From the NCBI GenBank assembly GCA_947650285.1, contig CANTFL010001484.1:248001-312000 (forward strand): a stretch of DNA of 64,000 nucleotides. The letters run 5' to 3'. Origin of the DNA: Hyaloperonospora brassicae. Its lineage: Eukaryota; Oomycota; Peronosporomycetes; Peronosporales; Peronosporaceae. The translations under genes and the position numbers were made by a program. Positions 1-12,337 of the stretch are shown piece by piece. Numbering within the stretch: the stretch's first letter is position 1; each line of letters begins with the position of its first letter. The notes below the pieces were generated by a model that worked only from the letters and a program-made list of their open reading frames with translations, was not told where the DNA came from and searched no databases.

Positions 1-2644
1 CAGCCTGATGAAAAGAAAGGGAAACTCACATATATGCACACTGTAAAAACTGATAGCGGGATAGTCGAGAAGAGTAAAAATGGGATATTTACCACCTAAG
101 CACCGCAGTAACACCGGGCACTGGGATAGCCGGGAAGGCACGAGATGGGAAGTACAACCTGTGTAACGCAGTAAAGAGTGATATGGGTGGAGACGCAAGA
201 AAAAAATCCCATATCCGATTAAATGATATTGTAAGGTGGAAGATGCAGCTCTAGTGTCAAGGACGACTAAGCAAACATTGGTCGAAAGGTACATCAGTAC
301 CCGGACCAAGTAAAGGTCCAGCTTACTTCTAAGTGTTCTTCCTACTTTACGCAAGTTGAACTTTTGAATGACCACGCCCGTTCGACCTAGCGTCTGGGTA
401 AATGTAAGAACTAACACATTTCGATGCTAGTGTCGTGCTCCGAATATAGTTGGGAACAACCTAGTCGATTCTTTTCAGAAATCAATTGGCGCAAGCTCAT
501 TTTGTGTAGCAGGGATGAGATTCTAGTGAAAACTTTGGACGCCTAATGTCTAGGTAGCATGAGGGTCGGAGGCGTAAGGCTGAGACGCAGCACGAACCGG
601 ATGAGTAGTGAGAGCGAATGCGTGCATGCGAAGGAAGAGCGGATGAGCAAGTGTGGGCTAGTCTTTTTCCACTTGTACGGTATCTGTCAAATTGAGGGGG
701 TCACTTTAGAGCGTTCGCACTCCCAGCCCGCGATATGCAGTATCCGACATATTGTTACAAGCTTTTAGTATATTATTTGGTGCACTTATTTGTCAATTAG
801 TGGTACTACGTATTTTTTTGGTTTACTAAGACGCGAATCTCTTCTTGTGATATGGATGTTTATTTCTTGACCATTTCATGCATTCGTGTGATATGTGTAC
901 GATACAGGGATATAGCACACATTTCACACGAATGCATGAAATACCCAGATGGTATTCACTGTCATAACCTTCGACACACTTAGGCTTCGAAGATAGTTTT
1001 TACAATAGCTTCGATCGTGGGAAGTGCAGTTTTCCAACTAAGCATTACCATAAAGCTGGGCATCCATTCCTCAATAATCTGCGGTGCACTAGTGATTCCG
1101 GAGCGCTTGTCGACGGTGCCATTAGTATGGATGGCTTGTAAAGTCGCCAGCATATGTTAAAAAGTGAACACACTGAGAGTCGGACTCTCCCTAGCATTTT
1201 CCTGAAGTGGCACGAGTGTCCGGGTGCGTAGCAGATGCGCCAGGCAGACTCCCTACAAGCCGGACTAGGCCACTGCCTTCCTACAAAATAAAAGAGTAGC
1301 TCAACTTTCCACCAGAATCCTTTGTATTCGAAAGTATAGGCTAAAGATGTCCCGCCAAATTGTCCGCGATGTCGAAAAGAGAACTATCTTTGTCGGTCAC
1401 GATGTCCACGAAACACACTATATTACGACGCCGAGGCAGCATCAGCGTAAACAAATCGCTGGGTAGCTTGGCATCTCGATCGCTTGGAACAGTCAAATGA
1501 GACTCTTGTAGAGATTACGCGGAGTGACATAGTATGCGCCGACGAGATTCACCAAATGTGCCGCTGCATCGACAATTGTGGTACGAGAGTGCGTTTATCC
1601 GAATGAGAAAGAAGGAGTGCCGATTCACAACTGTTGGGTCACCCGACATGGATTTGTTAGTGCTAGGTATGGACGCAGGTATTTAGGCGTATTTGCTTTG
1701 CCAATAACCTCAGTTATATACGATGGGCCGACATTTATTGGATCAAACTTATTTGGTCACATATTGACATATTCAAATGCCTTCCAGATACGTGATGGAG
1801 TGTGAGATCAAAGCATCAATCGCAACATCATCATGGCTCTTCCATCCGCGTTGATCCGCTGACGCTTTTTGCACATCGGCGAAGCATGAAATGGCATCGC
1901 GCACCAATTGCACATCCGATCGTCGTTGTAGCATTGATGCTTCAACGGTCGCCGACATCGAAAGTCAAGGACTCGGTGCCCGGTATATCATTTTCTTCCT
2001 GAGCTGGAACGAGATGAAATGCACGGCGCTTGATATGTCTCCGACCTGGGTACGAACTTGTCGCGTCGGTGACGGTATGAAGCGATATCTCGCGAGTCTT
2101 TGCTGTGTTCAGCGACATTTCGGACGTCAGGAGCAATAACTACGCCACACGCATTCATGCTTTGTATGTTGTTTGGATCGGCGGAAGTCATTGCTGCAGC
2201 GTCTATCGTTGTAGCCTCATTCAACACCAGAGAACGCAAATTTCGATCTCCAATAAAAGAACAAGAACTCGTCCATCCAAGAAGAGGTAGAGGCCGTGAA
2301 TGGCGCGCGCCGCTCCCGTTCAAACGATATAGTTTTGTTGACGCTTGACAGCGTTGTTCACGGCGGATAGTGTGATGGGGAGGCACTCTTTCATACTCGA
2401 GAACGTGCTGTGCGTGACTACACTGCACATGCTCCAGTGATTAATTGACACGATCTCTTTCGCCGTTCGTTTCGGGTGTGCGGTGGTCGAAATCAGTCGA
2501 CAAGTCCTGCGGGCCGTGAAGAACACTTCTGTTGCTTTAGGATTCCGGTCCACTCGGATCGTGTCTTGCACGCCACGATATCGGAAGACCATGTAAACGC
2601 ATGTGCCTCTTCCATTGAGACACACCTCACAACTTCAACGAAAA
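1..2644. other. Intergenic region, no recognised gene
   Basis: No reading frame here resembles a known family. On the minus strand about 1.0 kb (roughly 1770-2625) is open in successive overlapping frames. It could be a decayed gene reading away from the HROB-like gene, but no domain was recognised and the frame switches several times. The only clear structure is the long inverted repeat at 873-942, listed separately. Confidence 0.5.
873..942. repeat. Long inverted repeat (26-bp arms, 18-nt loop)
   Basis: Positions 873-898 and 917-942 are reverse complements with a single mismatch (25 of 26), separated by 18 nt. The transcript from either strand would fold into one stable hairpin. It lies in otherwise featureless sequence and no open reading frame crosses it. 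It could be a small hairpin RNA precursor, the remnant of a miniature inverted-repeat element, or a replication-generated palindrome. Confidence 0.85.
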
Positions 2645-3028
2645 ATGTCGTCTGACTTCTTACAGCCGGTGCTGTGCGATAACGCAGCGCCTTATCAGAC
2701 GACTACCTACGATCTTGAACAATCGGTGAGAAGAAAGTATCGCGGGGGAGGGGGTAAGCAGTTGCCGTGTCGATACGCCGTGAGTGGACCGTGACTACAA
2801 TTGTAGTGTCGACATCAAGCGTGGTATGCCGTAGCCCATTCATCCTCCTCCTCGTCTGTAGTAGCCCAAGTAGGGGCGTCTTCGAGCAGGTCATGGCCAG
2901 ACCTCCGCCACATCGCGTCGGTTGCGGCCGCTGTGAAGCAGTCCGTAGCGGAAATAGCCTGCAGCTCGATGTACTTACTTTTTGTATGCAGCTTTTGGAT
3001 CAAACCACCAGCGCCAGAAACCGATACC

Positions 3029-4897
3029 ATGAGTGGCAGCGAGGACGAAAACGTACCACCGGCACCTGACGTTGCGCTGAGTGGCAAACGGTGGCGCACT
3101 GACGACAACGAAGGTGGGAATGCACATTCGTGTCACAAGTGTCCTCGCGTTCTTCTTTTGTGAGGAGTGTGGGTACGGTGACTGTGGCTGTTTGATCGAT
3201 TTAGGGTCGCAGCAGAGCATTCTCAAGTGGATGCGTCACGTACCGGGACCGCTGCGGGAAGTCATGCAAAAACGTGCCGACCAGTGCGCTCCGTACATAT
3301 TGTTGATTGTTGTTGCACTGGTTGAAAGACATGACGTGTTTTTTCGGATCTCGGGTGGCAGGCTAGATAATTCACAGGGGGATCACACACGTATCGCCAG
3401 CGCCGACTCCGACCGGTATTCCGTTGCGATCGCAACGGTATTCGACCAGGGACCGTGGGTGGACATGTGCCAGTACTTGGGCTTACCGGCTGTACCAGGG
3501 ACGCTTTACGGTGTGTGATGGATCGTTTGGCACGATGTTTTTGGATCAGAGGTGTTGCATGACGTGAAATGTTGCGGTTCGTATAGGTAGCATCAAGATG
3601 CGTAGCCTCGAGTACACGGTACAAAACGTTGTCGACGACGACGAGGCTCCCGCTAAAGTGCCCCAGGTAGCCTATGCTCCGACGTTGCTCACTCCCTTCG
3701 ATGCGCTGAGAATACCTCTGCTGCGTATGCTCTTGTTTTGTGTGCTGGGCGTAGCTATTAGTGCTTATCAAGTCCACCCGATACGTTAACGAGGAAATTG
3801 TCGCCGTGCTTCACGTACGTATGCACATAAAGATCAGAGTGGCAAGCACATGTGGTCATTTATGTTTGTACATGTGCTTGTTTTGGCAGGACCCGACAGG
3901 AGAAGTGGATGGCTACTTTCACCGAGAACTCGTTGAGCATCTCGGTCCAGCTCTTGTTGGTGGTGTGGGCGTTCTACTCTACAAGGTATCAGTATTCACG
4001 CCCACTGATGCGCCTGTGACAGGAAGACGAAAGAGCTACTTGAACATCACACCGCGGAATGTGGAGCGCATATTTGTCACGAAAGACTCGTCGAACGCTG
4101 TGAAAATAGGGGACATTGTCAATTCGTTTAACAAAGAAAAAGAGGACAAGTCTCAGCACGAGAGCGACCAAGACGACTACGAAGACAATCTCGAATCCAA
4201 AAGCGAGCAGGCGACACGGCAGTTACTGCAGCACAGCACAGTCCGCGACACTTCGGCAGAGTTGACGTTCCTTTCGCAGCGACAAGTGGTCCATCGCAAT
4301 CCACCTGTGCGAGATCCTGCTGTGGTGACAACGGCGAAAGTGACGACAGGGAAGCGCGGAAAAAGTGCTGCAAAACCAGCTCCAGATCACGAAAGCGGGC
4401 TTGGAAAGTGGCAGTGGAGCAAATTGCTGAAGAAGAGGACAAGTGGCGATGCCAGTGACGAGCGCGCCGTGGACTCAAGACGTTCGCAAGAGCGTCAGGG
4501 CTTCTTGAATGCGAGCTCGCACCTCATGAACCTGATCACGAAGCAAAAGGATCGGAGCAGGTATGTCGTCACGATACCAAGAGCGACAAAAGGTATTTGC
4601 CTGGTACGACTGATGTTGTTGTGTTTGCATTGCAGAGACGACAGAGCGAAGCAAGACACAATGGCAGCTGCAGTAAGGGCAACGAAACCTGTTAGTGTGC
4701 ACTTTGCGTCAGAAACGGAGATTTGCCTGCCGTCTATGCCTCGCGACTCTGACAGGTCCGAAACACCGCCGACCAGTTCATCGTCACAATGTTTGCCAGC
4801 CATAGCAGCAGCAGCAGCAGTAGCAGTAGGTGGTCACAGCGAAAAGCACGACAGCAACTATAACTCGGATAGTCAGGACGACGACGATGATTGGTGA
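3029..4897 (+). CDS. HROB-like homologous recombination OB-fold protein
   Basis: Probable homologue of HROB (C17orf53/MCM8IP), the ssDNA-binding factor that loads the MCM8-MCM9 helicase during recombination repair in the nucleus. Exons that join in frame are 3029-3113, 3205-3510, 3587-3724, 3762-3814, 3890-4560 and 4636-4897, giving about 504 residues. A short V-P-G-P motif and the F-x-Q-G-P-W motif (about residue 108) precede the OB fold (about 175-255). The fold contains D-P-T-G-E-V and the hallmark Y-L-N-I-T-P segment. The C-terminal half is charged, with an Ala run and an acidic tail. Introns 3815-3889 and 4561-4635 are each 75 nt and contain no stop. The 3725-3761 intron would be only 37 nt. 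An in-frame upstream exon 2645-2725 followed by an extension from 2807 could add an N-terminus, so the start is uncertain. The family call rests on remembered motifs. Confidence 0.78.
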
Positions 4898-4986
4898 ATC
4901 AGCTGTGCGATTCGCAACAAATCGGGTCTGTGACGTAACTTTTCGGTCGAAATCTCATTTTTCCCTCGCGAGCGCTGTTTTTCCAA

Positions 4987-7900
4987 ATGGCCGCCACGAA
5001 TGCGATTTGCTGGGAAGAGGACGAAGTCGCCGGCCCCCTCCTGCGCAAGTTACTGGCTACCGACGACCACTCGTCGCTCGAGACACGTGCGTTCCTTCGG
5101 CCGATATTCCGCTGGACGAAGATCGGCCTGCACAAAGACGGGACTCGCGAGGACGGAGCTATCGAGCGAGCATTTGCTTTCGTCGAATGGCTCGTGCAGT
5201 TGGCCACAGAAGGCGACAAGACGCGGAGCATTCCCAAGTTGCCATCGCTGCAGCCGAGTTATGCGCTCAATACGATTGTCACGGCCAGTCAGCGTGCGGG
5301 CAGCGTAAAAGACGCTCAGCGAGCGTTCGACGTGCTGAAGAGACACGGCTACTCGCCGGACGTGTTCACGTACACGGCTTTGATTGACGTTGTTGCAAGG
5401 AACGGGGACTTGCCAGCTGCTACGAAGGTTAGCAACGTCGGTTGAGCTGAATATATGGCGAATGGCCTTGTAGGGGAAACTGACCTGGCTTCTTGTGGCA
5501 ATTGTAGATATACGAGGAGATGCAGCTGTCAACTTCCAAGCCAAACATTGTCACATACACCACGTTGATTCGGGCGGTGGGGTTTAGTGATACTGTTGAC
5601 ACGGAGCAGTGTTTGGTGTTTCTAGCTCACGCACGGGAAAATGGCGCTTTTGACGAGGCTCTTTTTCTAGAAGCTCTGGAAACTTGTGCTAAGAGAAAGG
5701 ATCGAGCTGTGGCGATTCGGGTGCTTAACGAGATTGCGACGCATGCGCTGGCACTCCGTGTAGACGACCGCTTTTTCGTCACACTGGGCCAGTTTGCGGA
5801 GCAAGTGGATCGTGACGGTGTGAAATCTGTGCTCACTGAGTGGGTTGAAAGGGGCTTGATAAGCTTAGAAGAGCGGGACATGGCTGTAAAGCAGCGGCGG
5901 GAGGAGTCATCTACCGTTTCGGATGGATCGAAAATGCTGGGCTGTCTTGGACATCAGACGTCTCAGTCGGTCCGAAAAGCCGTAGTTCAGCATGATATCA
6001 ATCGGCTGATCTCGCGCATCCAAAGCAGATCCATCGTGAATGTGTAAGCCGTTCGCTTTTGTCTCTACTTTATTTGTGGTAGCCAACCTGTTGTTTGTAC
6101 TGTGCATGAGCAGGAACGACTTCGAGACGCTCATCCATCAATGCAGGAAGCGGAAGTGGAAAGAAGACGTACCGGTCATTGTTGACGCAATGCGCCACCT
6201 CGCAACAAGAGGCTGGAAGCCTTCTCGCGATGATAAGGACACTGTCATTCGTTCACCGATATCTCCTCAGCTTCAGCTTGAGCCTACGTCAAAGACCTAT
6301 GTTGCTGTCGTTGATGCGTACATGTGTTGCGGTGACGAGCCCCTTGGATGGCGCACAATCCAGGAAATTGGGAATTTGCCGAATGTGAAGCGAGAGCTGC
6401 CGTTGTACCGCAAATTTGTCCGTGGAGCGTATTTACTCACGAAGTGCGACCATATTGCCGAGTTGATTGCTTTGGCGCATGTAGATAACATCGTGTTCAC
6501 CCAACGAATGGGTGTCGAAATAGCGCGCATGTTTGGTCACCGCCACGTTGAAGGTTTTCACATTTTGGTGCATGAGCTACCTCTTGGTGAACCAGGGGCA
6601 AAGGCCAAAAGGCAAGGCTTTCTCGAGGAGTTGGTGAAGTCTTGTGCATACAAGAAAAACCTCGTTGGGGCAGAGGAAACGCTACAAGCCATGCTGAAGC
6701 ATGAGTATCAGCGCTCCGCAGCCACCGAAGTTGCGCTCTTCATGTGCTGTATCCAACATGACACACTTGCAGAGGCTCAAGCAATGTTGCAGCATTTTCA
6801 AGTAACTTCATTGATGATGCCGGTGCCGGTATACGACTCACTGCTTCGCGAATTTTACTTCAAGTACACTCGTCGCGGGAACGTGTTTGATGAATCATCA
6901 CGCAAAGTTGCGATGAAAACACTGTATGCACGTCGCGCGGTATTTGAGCACGTTTTCAGAGATCGCGAATGTCTTGAATCTGAGGAAGTCACCGCACAGA
7001 TCAAAGAGTCCGACAAAGATTCGGCGTGCTTCCGATATTGGTGTTCAAGAGCGAGCTTATCATGTTCACCATTGATGCTTTCTCAGCACGCAGTGCAGGT
7101 CCTCACGACCAGGCGAGACAAAGACTCCAAGAATGCAGCCGAGCAATCTATACGGGACGCGCTCATGACCACCCCTGACCCTTGCCTCTTTCTACTGCGG
7201 TCGGTCGTTGCTCTGCGCTATTTAGACTTGACTTTTCGGACGCTGGGTAAGCTGGCAAAGCAGTTGCTGGTGGTGGTAACGGACGAGCTATCGATGGAGC
7301 AAAGGCATGCGGAATATTGCGTCAGCCAATTGCCGGTGCTATCAGTGCACATTGTGAAGGAATTGGATGACGTCGTGTTTTTGCACCGCACGCATCGACC
7401 AAACTTGTTAGCATTTTGCCAGCATGCTATCGAAACTGATAGCATTGACAAGATCATGGGGTTCTTGATGCGTCGGCCAGAACTGTACGATATGGAGACC
7501 GCATCGTACCTCGGACCAAAATTTGCTGAAATATATGTCTATGGGGGCGTAAGCAATGTGCTGACGTTTTTCAAGTCGGACGTCGAGAACTCGCTGGCAA
7601 TGCGTCGGCAGTTTGTGCGAGAAGTTATTGACTTGGAACGCTCCATTGCAGAGGAGGAGGAGGATGACGGTGAGTCGCCTAGCTTCCGGTATACGTACAA
7701 GGCTATCAGGGAGTTCAAGCTGGAACGTGAGGCTGAGTTTACGCCATACGTGATGCAGGCGTGCTCAACAATGCCAAAGACCGTGTATGCAGACGCGTCA
7801 GCCATTCCTGCCGACGACGTCACGTATCTGAAGATCCCACTTGCGCAAGAGCATATCGTGGTGGTCAACAGCGATGAGGCCTTGTCGCTAGCCACCGACA

Positions 7901-8460
7901 TGCTGACGCGGGATAGCATCACTCGTTTGGGACTCGACGCTGAATGGCGTTTTGACACTCGGGCTGCGGTGCCGTCGAAATGCTCGATCTTGCAGGTTGC
8001 TTGCGACGACTATGTGTTCATTTTCGATCTCATTGAGATGGCTCTGGGTGACTTGGAAGAGCTTTTCGAGCAGTTGTTTTCCTCGACAAGGATCGCCAAA
8101 ATCGGGTTTGCCATTGACGGCGATATCAAGCGCATGCGTTCGTCATTTCCCGAGGTGAAATGCTTCGACACGTTTGCTAATGTGCTGGACTTTTCCTTTG
8201 AAACGCTCGAGGCGACCACGTATCTGGCTGACGACTCGGTAAATGGCAGCGGTGACTCTGCCTTGGGAAAGCTACAGTACTGCCACCGCAGACAAAAAGG
8301 GCTTAGTACCTACATCAAGCAGGCACTTGGATACCCGCTGTCGAAGCTGCAGCAAAAGAGCGACTGGGAACGTCGTCCGTTGACGCCGCAGCAAGTGGCA
8401 TATGCTGCGCTGGATGCATATTGTCTACTGATGTTGCAAGACGCTGTTGCGAACAAGTAA
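4987..8460 (+). CDS. PPR protein fused to a DEDDy 3'-5' exonuclease
   Basis: Exons 4987-5427, 5508-6043 and 6114-8460 join in frame to about 1107 residues. The N-terminal third has pentatricopeptide repeats, for example the helical pairs around residues 92-165 with the typical P-D-V-F-T-Y-T-A-L-I and P-N-I-V-T-Y-T-T-L-I starts. PPRs bind single-stranded RNA, usually in organelles. The C-terminus (about 900-1107) is a WRN/RNase D/Mut-7-like exonuclease: D-x-E at 934/936 (Exo I), the second Asp near 996 (Exo II) and Y-x3-D at 1089/1093 (Exo III), so all catalytic residues are present. A sequence-guided RNA 3' trimming enzyme is a reasonable inference. No clear mitochondrial presequence was seen. 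The gene starts 90 bp after the HROB-like stop on the same strand. The fusion depends on the 6044-6113 intron, which is in frame with GT and AG ends. Confidence 0.88.
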
Positions 8461-9988
8461 ACACATGCGCTGGTCATATTCCCGCCCAGCCAGCGCTGGT
8501 ACAAATGGCAAAGATGAGTCGGACCATGTTCGAAGTTGGAGAGCCAGGATCGTAGTCTGTAGCGGCCACCTCAGAGTCCAAGACACTTTTTCTTGATAAC
8601 TTCGTGCGCGGCCGTCTCCTAGGCATCATCTACGTAGATTCTAACCGTGCTAAGTGGCGACGCTTACCGCTCCGATGAAAGGCCTAGTGGAAAGACATGA
8701 TACCTTGCGCCTCACCACGTCTATAGGCAATGATGATACTGATAGTAGATGATTGAGCGTGCGTTGCAGCGATTCAGGTATCCATAGTAAACTTGATCTG
8801 GAACTCACGCACTGATCTTGCTACTTGAAGCCTGTCTCGGTCGGCTGAGGTCTCTCCTGCTTCTTGTAAACAAACACGTCAGTAATTAGGCCGTGCGCAC
8901 AATCCTTTTGCTTGACCCCAAAAGTGTGCTCGACCCAACAGCGAATCCACCCGTTCTTCGGATTCAACAGAACAACCGATCCACCGGTTGAAAGACTCGG
9001 GTAGTAGTGCACTTACTAACTTATAGTTTGGCGGAAATCCAGAATGCAGTGTAAGACAGCGCATGACAGGCCGCAGCATTGCCACAGACGTCCGCAACAC
9101 ATTGGGAGCACGACAAGAGAGCGACCTCAGAGGAGAAAAGGTGTGGGTCAGATGTCGGGATGCCGTGTGGCCGCTGAACGTTAGTCAACTGGACAATAAC
9201 GTATGACCAACGACTTGTGTTGCGTGATTGCGTACGGTGGTGGCAAGCGCCTGGAGTACACATGTTGTTCCCTCATTGACTCCTACTACCACACGGCTAT
9301 GGTGCAGCCTTCTGTCGCAAAAGCGCGTTTCTCCGACGGCTTTTTGCAAAGCAGGATTGTGCGGTGCTCGCTACAGTGGTGTGCTGTCTGCTTTGATGCA
9401 GTACACACCCTTACTGCAGATGAGCACATCAGTACGCCTTTGCACTGTGCGATCTAACTCCGGTATGACAAACGCTGGCCATGTCGTGCTTTTCCCGCAA
9501 AGCTCGGCGTAGATCCCTGTTCCGTAACGCACGCTCGAAAGTCATAGAAGCATGTATGAAAGGTACACATGAGCGCACCGTAGGAGCTGCAATTCGAATC
9601 ACATATTTATATGCTGATTCCACCAGTCCACTTGCACCTGTTGTACGTCGAGTCGTGCGTTAGCAGCATGCCGTCGGTGCGTATCCACCTCCTTCTGATG
9701 CAGTACAATCCGACCGAACATGTGAAGGTCCACGTGTGGTTCAACCACACTGCCGTCGACTACGCATCTACCGGTACTCCATCACGAACAACCGTACCCT
9801 CCGATGTCGGTAGTACCGATTCTACCTCAGCGTTTCTAACTGACGCCCAGCAATTATCCCATCCCTCACTCCGTTTTACCCGACAAACCCACGTCCAACA
9901 CCGCTAAATAGGTCTTTCCACAGCGTATCCATCCGTCTTCCGTCCACCGCCGGCACACGACAAAAGCGCACACGCCGACCCAACTTCG

Positions 9989-9991
<3 letters not shown>
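8461..9991. other. Intergenic region, no recognised gene
   Basis: About 1.5 kb with only short open frames on both strands. A 63-codon minus-strand frame (8821-9012) and an overlapping one up to 9263 have a faint transposase-like look, but there is no diagnostic motif and I do not call a gene. Confidence 0.5.

Positions 9992-10027
<36 letters not shown>
9992..10027. repeat. (TC)18 microsatellite in the 5' leader
   Basis: Eighteen uninterrupted TC units are followed directly by a short GC alternation, ending 12 nt before the ATG of the acyltransferase gene. It probably lies in the 5' UTR or at the transcription start. Its length is likely to vary between isolates. Confidence 0.95.
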
Positions 10028-10036
<9 letters not shown>

Positions 10037-10039
10037 GCC

Positions 10040-11662
10040 ATGTCGACGCCAGCGCAAGTGCTACGCGACGTGCAATTCGACAAGCGCCTGACCGACGTCG
10101 AAGCGCGTCTCCCGGCCACGCTGGAGCAAGAGGGCTCGCTCGCCAAGCGCAATCAGGCCAAACGCAGGCTCTACCACGACAGCGAACTCCTCCGCATTGA
10201 GCTGGAAGAGCGCATGAACGCTCTGGGCATCGAGAGCCAGTGGACGACGGCCCCCGAGATGCAGGAGGCCAATGCCAAGCTGGATGCGGTGCGCAAGCAG
10301 CTGAAGCTCGACGTCCTGCCAGCCAGTGCGTCGCTCTTCGAGAAGCTCTACATGTTCGTACGGCTGCTCACGATGATGCTGGTGCTCGTGGGCTGGCTCA
10401 GCTGTGTGACCATCATCCTACCGCTCAAGTGGCTCAACCCAGTGCTAAAGAAAATGGGCGTCAAGAAGAACTACCTCCCGATGGACCTGCTATCTTGGGG
10501 CACAGCTGCTATGGTGTGCGTCACGGCATGCACCGACGTTCAGGTCGAGGGAGTCGACAACTTGAGGGATCTGCGTGACTCGGTCGTCTGCATGTTCAGG
10601 TGCGGGAAATTGGGCACCTGGTGACGGAAACCGATGGCAAGAGTACTGATGGATTGATTGCGTATGTGGGTGGCTCGTCGATCGTTGATGTGCCGCTATT
10701 GCTGTTTGGATGTAGCCACTCGTCAAACTTGGATGGGTTCATTGTCAACGGCTCATCGCCCGTTGCGTTCAAGTTTGCGGCAAAGAAGAGTCTCTTTCTG
10801 GTGCCTTTTCTGGGCTGGTCGGCTCGGTGGGGCTTTGACTTTGTAGCCATCGATCGCTCCCATCGGTGCGTTGAGTCTGTCTTGGCGCTTGATAGAATGT
10901 CTCCTCGATGATGAATGTCTCGTGCGTTGTTTGCTGCTGCAGCTCATCGGCGCTAAAGAGTCTGAAGGAGCTGGCGGTGTCGGTGAATGACCATGGGAAC
11001 TCTGTCTGCATCTCTCCTGAAGGCACGCGCTCGAAGGATGGTCTGGTGAGTCAAGTGTTCCTGTGCAATCAGTGAGGCTCGTGCGTACCGTAACGCTTGT
11101 TTTGCCCTCCACGTTTGCAGCTACAAGAGTTCAAGAAGGGACCGTTTTATCTGCGGGAAGACACGAAGAAGGACGTCGTGCCTTCCGTCGTGTTCGGCGC
11201 GTACGAGCTATGGCCTCCTGGCCGCCTCTTCAGCATTCCTGGACACGTACGTAGTTGCATAGTAGCCAACGACGATCCGATCGTTCTTTGTTTTGGCGAA
11301 CGTGTTGGTCTAATGGGCTGAAACACATTTGATTGTAGACGCTGGTGCGGTACCTGCCGGCGTACAAGACCGACCCAAAGCTGAACCGGAATCAGAACCG
11401 TCTCGCTCTGCGTCGCATTTATCTTAAGGCTTTCACGGAAGACGTGCCGGACTCTATTGGCACTCGCGTGAGCACCCCCTTTATCCTGAAGAACATGTTC
11501 TACCACTACCTGGCGTGGTCGATCACGTTTCAGGTCACGTCGTGGGCGTTCACAGCGATTCGTCTGGTCTGCTTCTCGTTGGACATCACCTACGCCACGT
11601 TCATGCTCTTGTTGCTGGCACTGATGGCCGCGGGCGAAGCCCTCATGTTCTTCACCTGCTGA
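10040..11662 (+). CDS. PlsC-type lysophospholipid acyltransferase
   Basis: Membrane enzyme expected to transfer an acyl chain from acyl-CoA to a lysophospholipid or lysophosphatidate in phospholipid synthesis, probably at the ER. Exons 10040-10599, 10716-10865, 10943-11045, 11121-11246 and 11339-11662 give about 420 residues, all junctions in frame. A charged, coiled-coil-prone N-terminus (1-95) precedes a hydrophobic segment (about 105-130). The catalytic H-x4-D is H188/D193, split from the membrane segment by the first intron. The acceptor-binding E-G-T-R-S is at 263-267, followed by an F-K-K-G-P-F block and a Y-E-L-W-P block. The C-terminus has two hydrophobic stretches (about 365-418). 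The long N-terminal extension is unusual compared with minimal AGPATs. Substrate (LPA, LPC or other) cannot be told from sequence. It converges with the Eaf6-like gene 231 bp downstream. Confidence 0.92.
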
Positions 11663-11893
11663 CGCACGCCCGAAGATGGCGTGCACACGGTCAGCTTCAC
11701 GACACTCGGCCACTTCTACCGTCGTGCCTCACCCACTCGGCATGTGTCGGTCAAATCCGCCATCGCGCTGCGCCACAGGTCGACGTCGTCTATCCCCTGC
11801 ACCCGCTAATGGACATACATGTTGGTATTTAGGCCCTCCCACTGCTGCCGTTCGTTCCCCCTCCCTCTTGTCATTATATTTGTGTGTCGCTTG

Positions 11894-12337
11894 TCACTTG
11901 GCCGCAACTCTCTTTATCTTTTTGCTCTTCCCGTCCATCAGCTTCCGCTCGCGCTCGGCCAACGTCGCGTACAGCGGCTCTGCAGGCGACCGGATGGACG
12001 AATAGGAGGCCAGACGGTGGCGGTCGATCTTCAGCTGCTCTTCGGGCGACCAAGTGGCCGCCACGGGCTCCACGGGTTTCCCCGCCCGCTCGGCCGCCGC
12101 CTCCATGCGCTCGCGCTTCCGCTTTCGCACGCCGGCGTTGCGGAACCGCACGGGCGCTGTGCGGGGCTCCCCCCACCCCGTGAGGATATTGCCCTCGAGT
12201 AGCGTGTCGCGGAGGAACTTGTCTTCGAACTCAAAGAGCTTACACGACTGGTCGCGCCAGTCGCGCTCCTCCACGTGCGTCTTGGCCTGCAGCGCTCGGA
12301 GCTCTGCCGTCAGGTCTTTCATTGTCACGGCCGTCAT
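11894..12337 (-). CDS. Eaf6/MEAF6-like histone acetyltransferase complex subunit
   Basis: Single-exon frame of 147 residues. Residues about 8-58 match the Eaf6/MEAF6 signature: a leucine-rich helix followed by F-E-F-E-D-K-F-L-x-D-T, then G-N-I-L-x-G-W. In yeast and animals Eaf6 is a small scaffold subunit of NuA4 and of MOZ/MORF/HBO1 acetyltransferases, acting on chromatin. The rest is basic (K/R-rich near 70-85, probable nuclear localisation) and carries no further domain. Length is somewhat longer than yeast Eaf6. A second ATG five codons in (12322) is an alternative start. It is convergent with the acyltransferase gene. Confidence 0.8.
   Translation of the reverse strand: MTAVTMKDLTAELRALQAKTHVEERDWRDQSCKLFEFEDKFLRDTLLEGNILTGWGEPRTAPVRFRNAGVRKRKRERMEAAAERAGKPVEPVAATWSPEEQLKIDRHRLASYSSIRSPAEPLYATLAERERKLMDGKSKKIKRVAAK

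Noticed and set aside
1773..2625. Chain of minus-strand open frames as a possible gene
   Set aside because: Frame switches repeatedly, no family recognised and no convincing splice sites; left as a note in the intergenic entry.
8821..9263. Minus-strand frames with a faint transposase look
   Set aside because: No DDE motif, no terminal repeats, frames short and overlapping.
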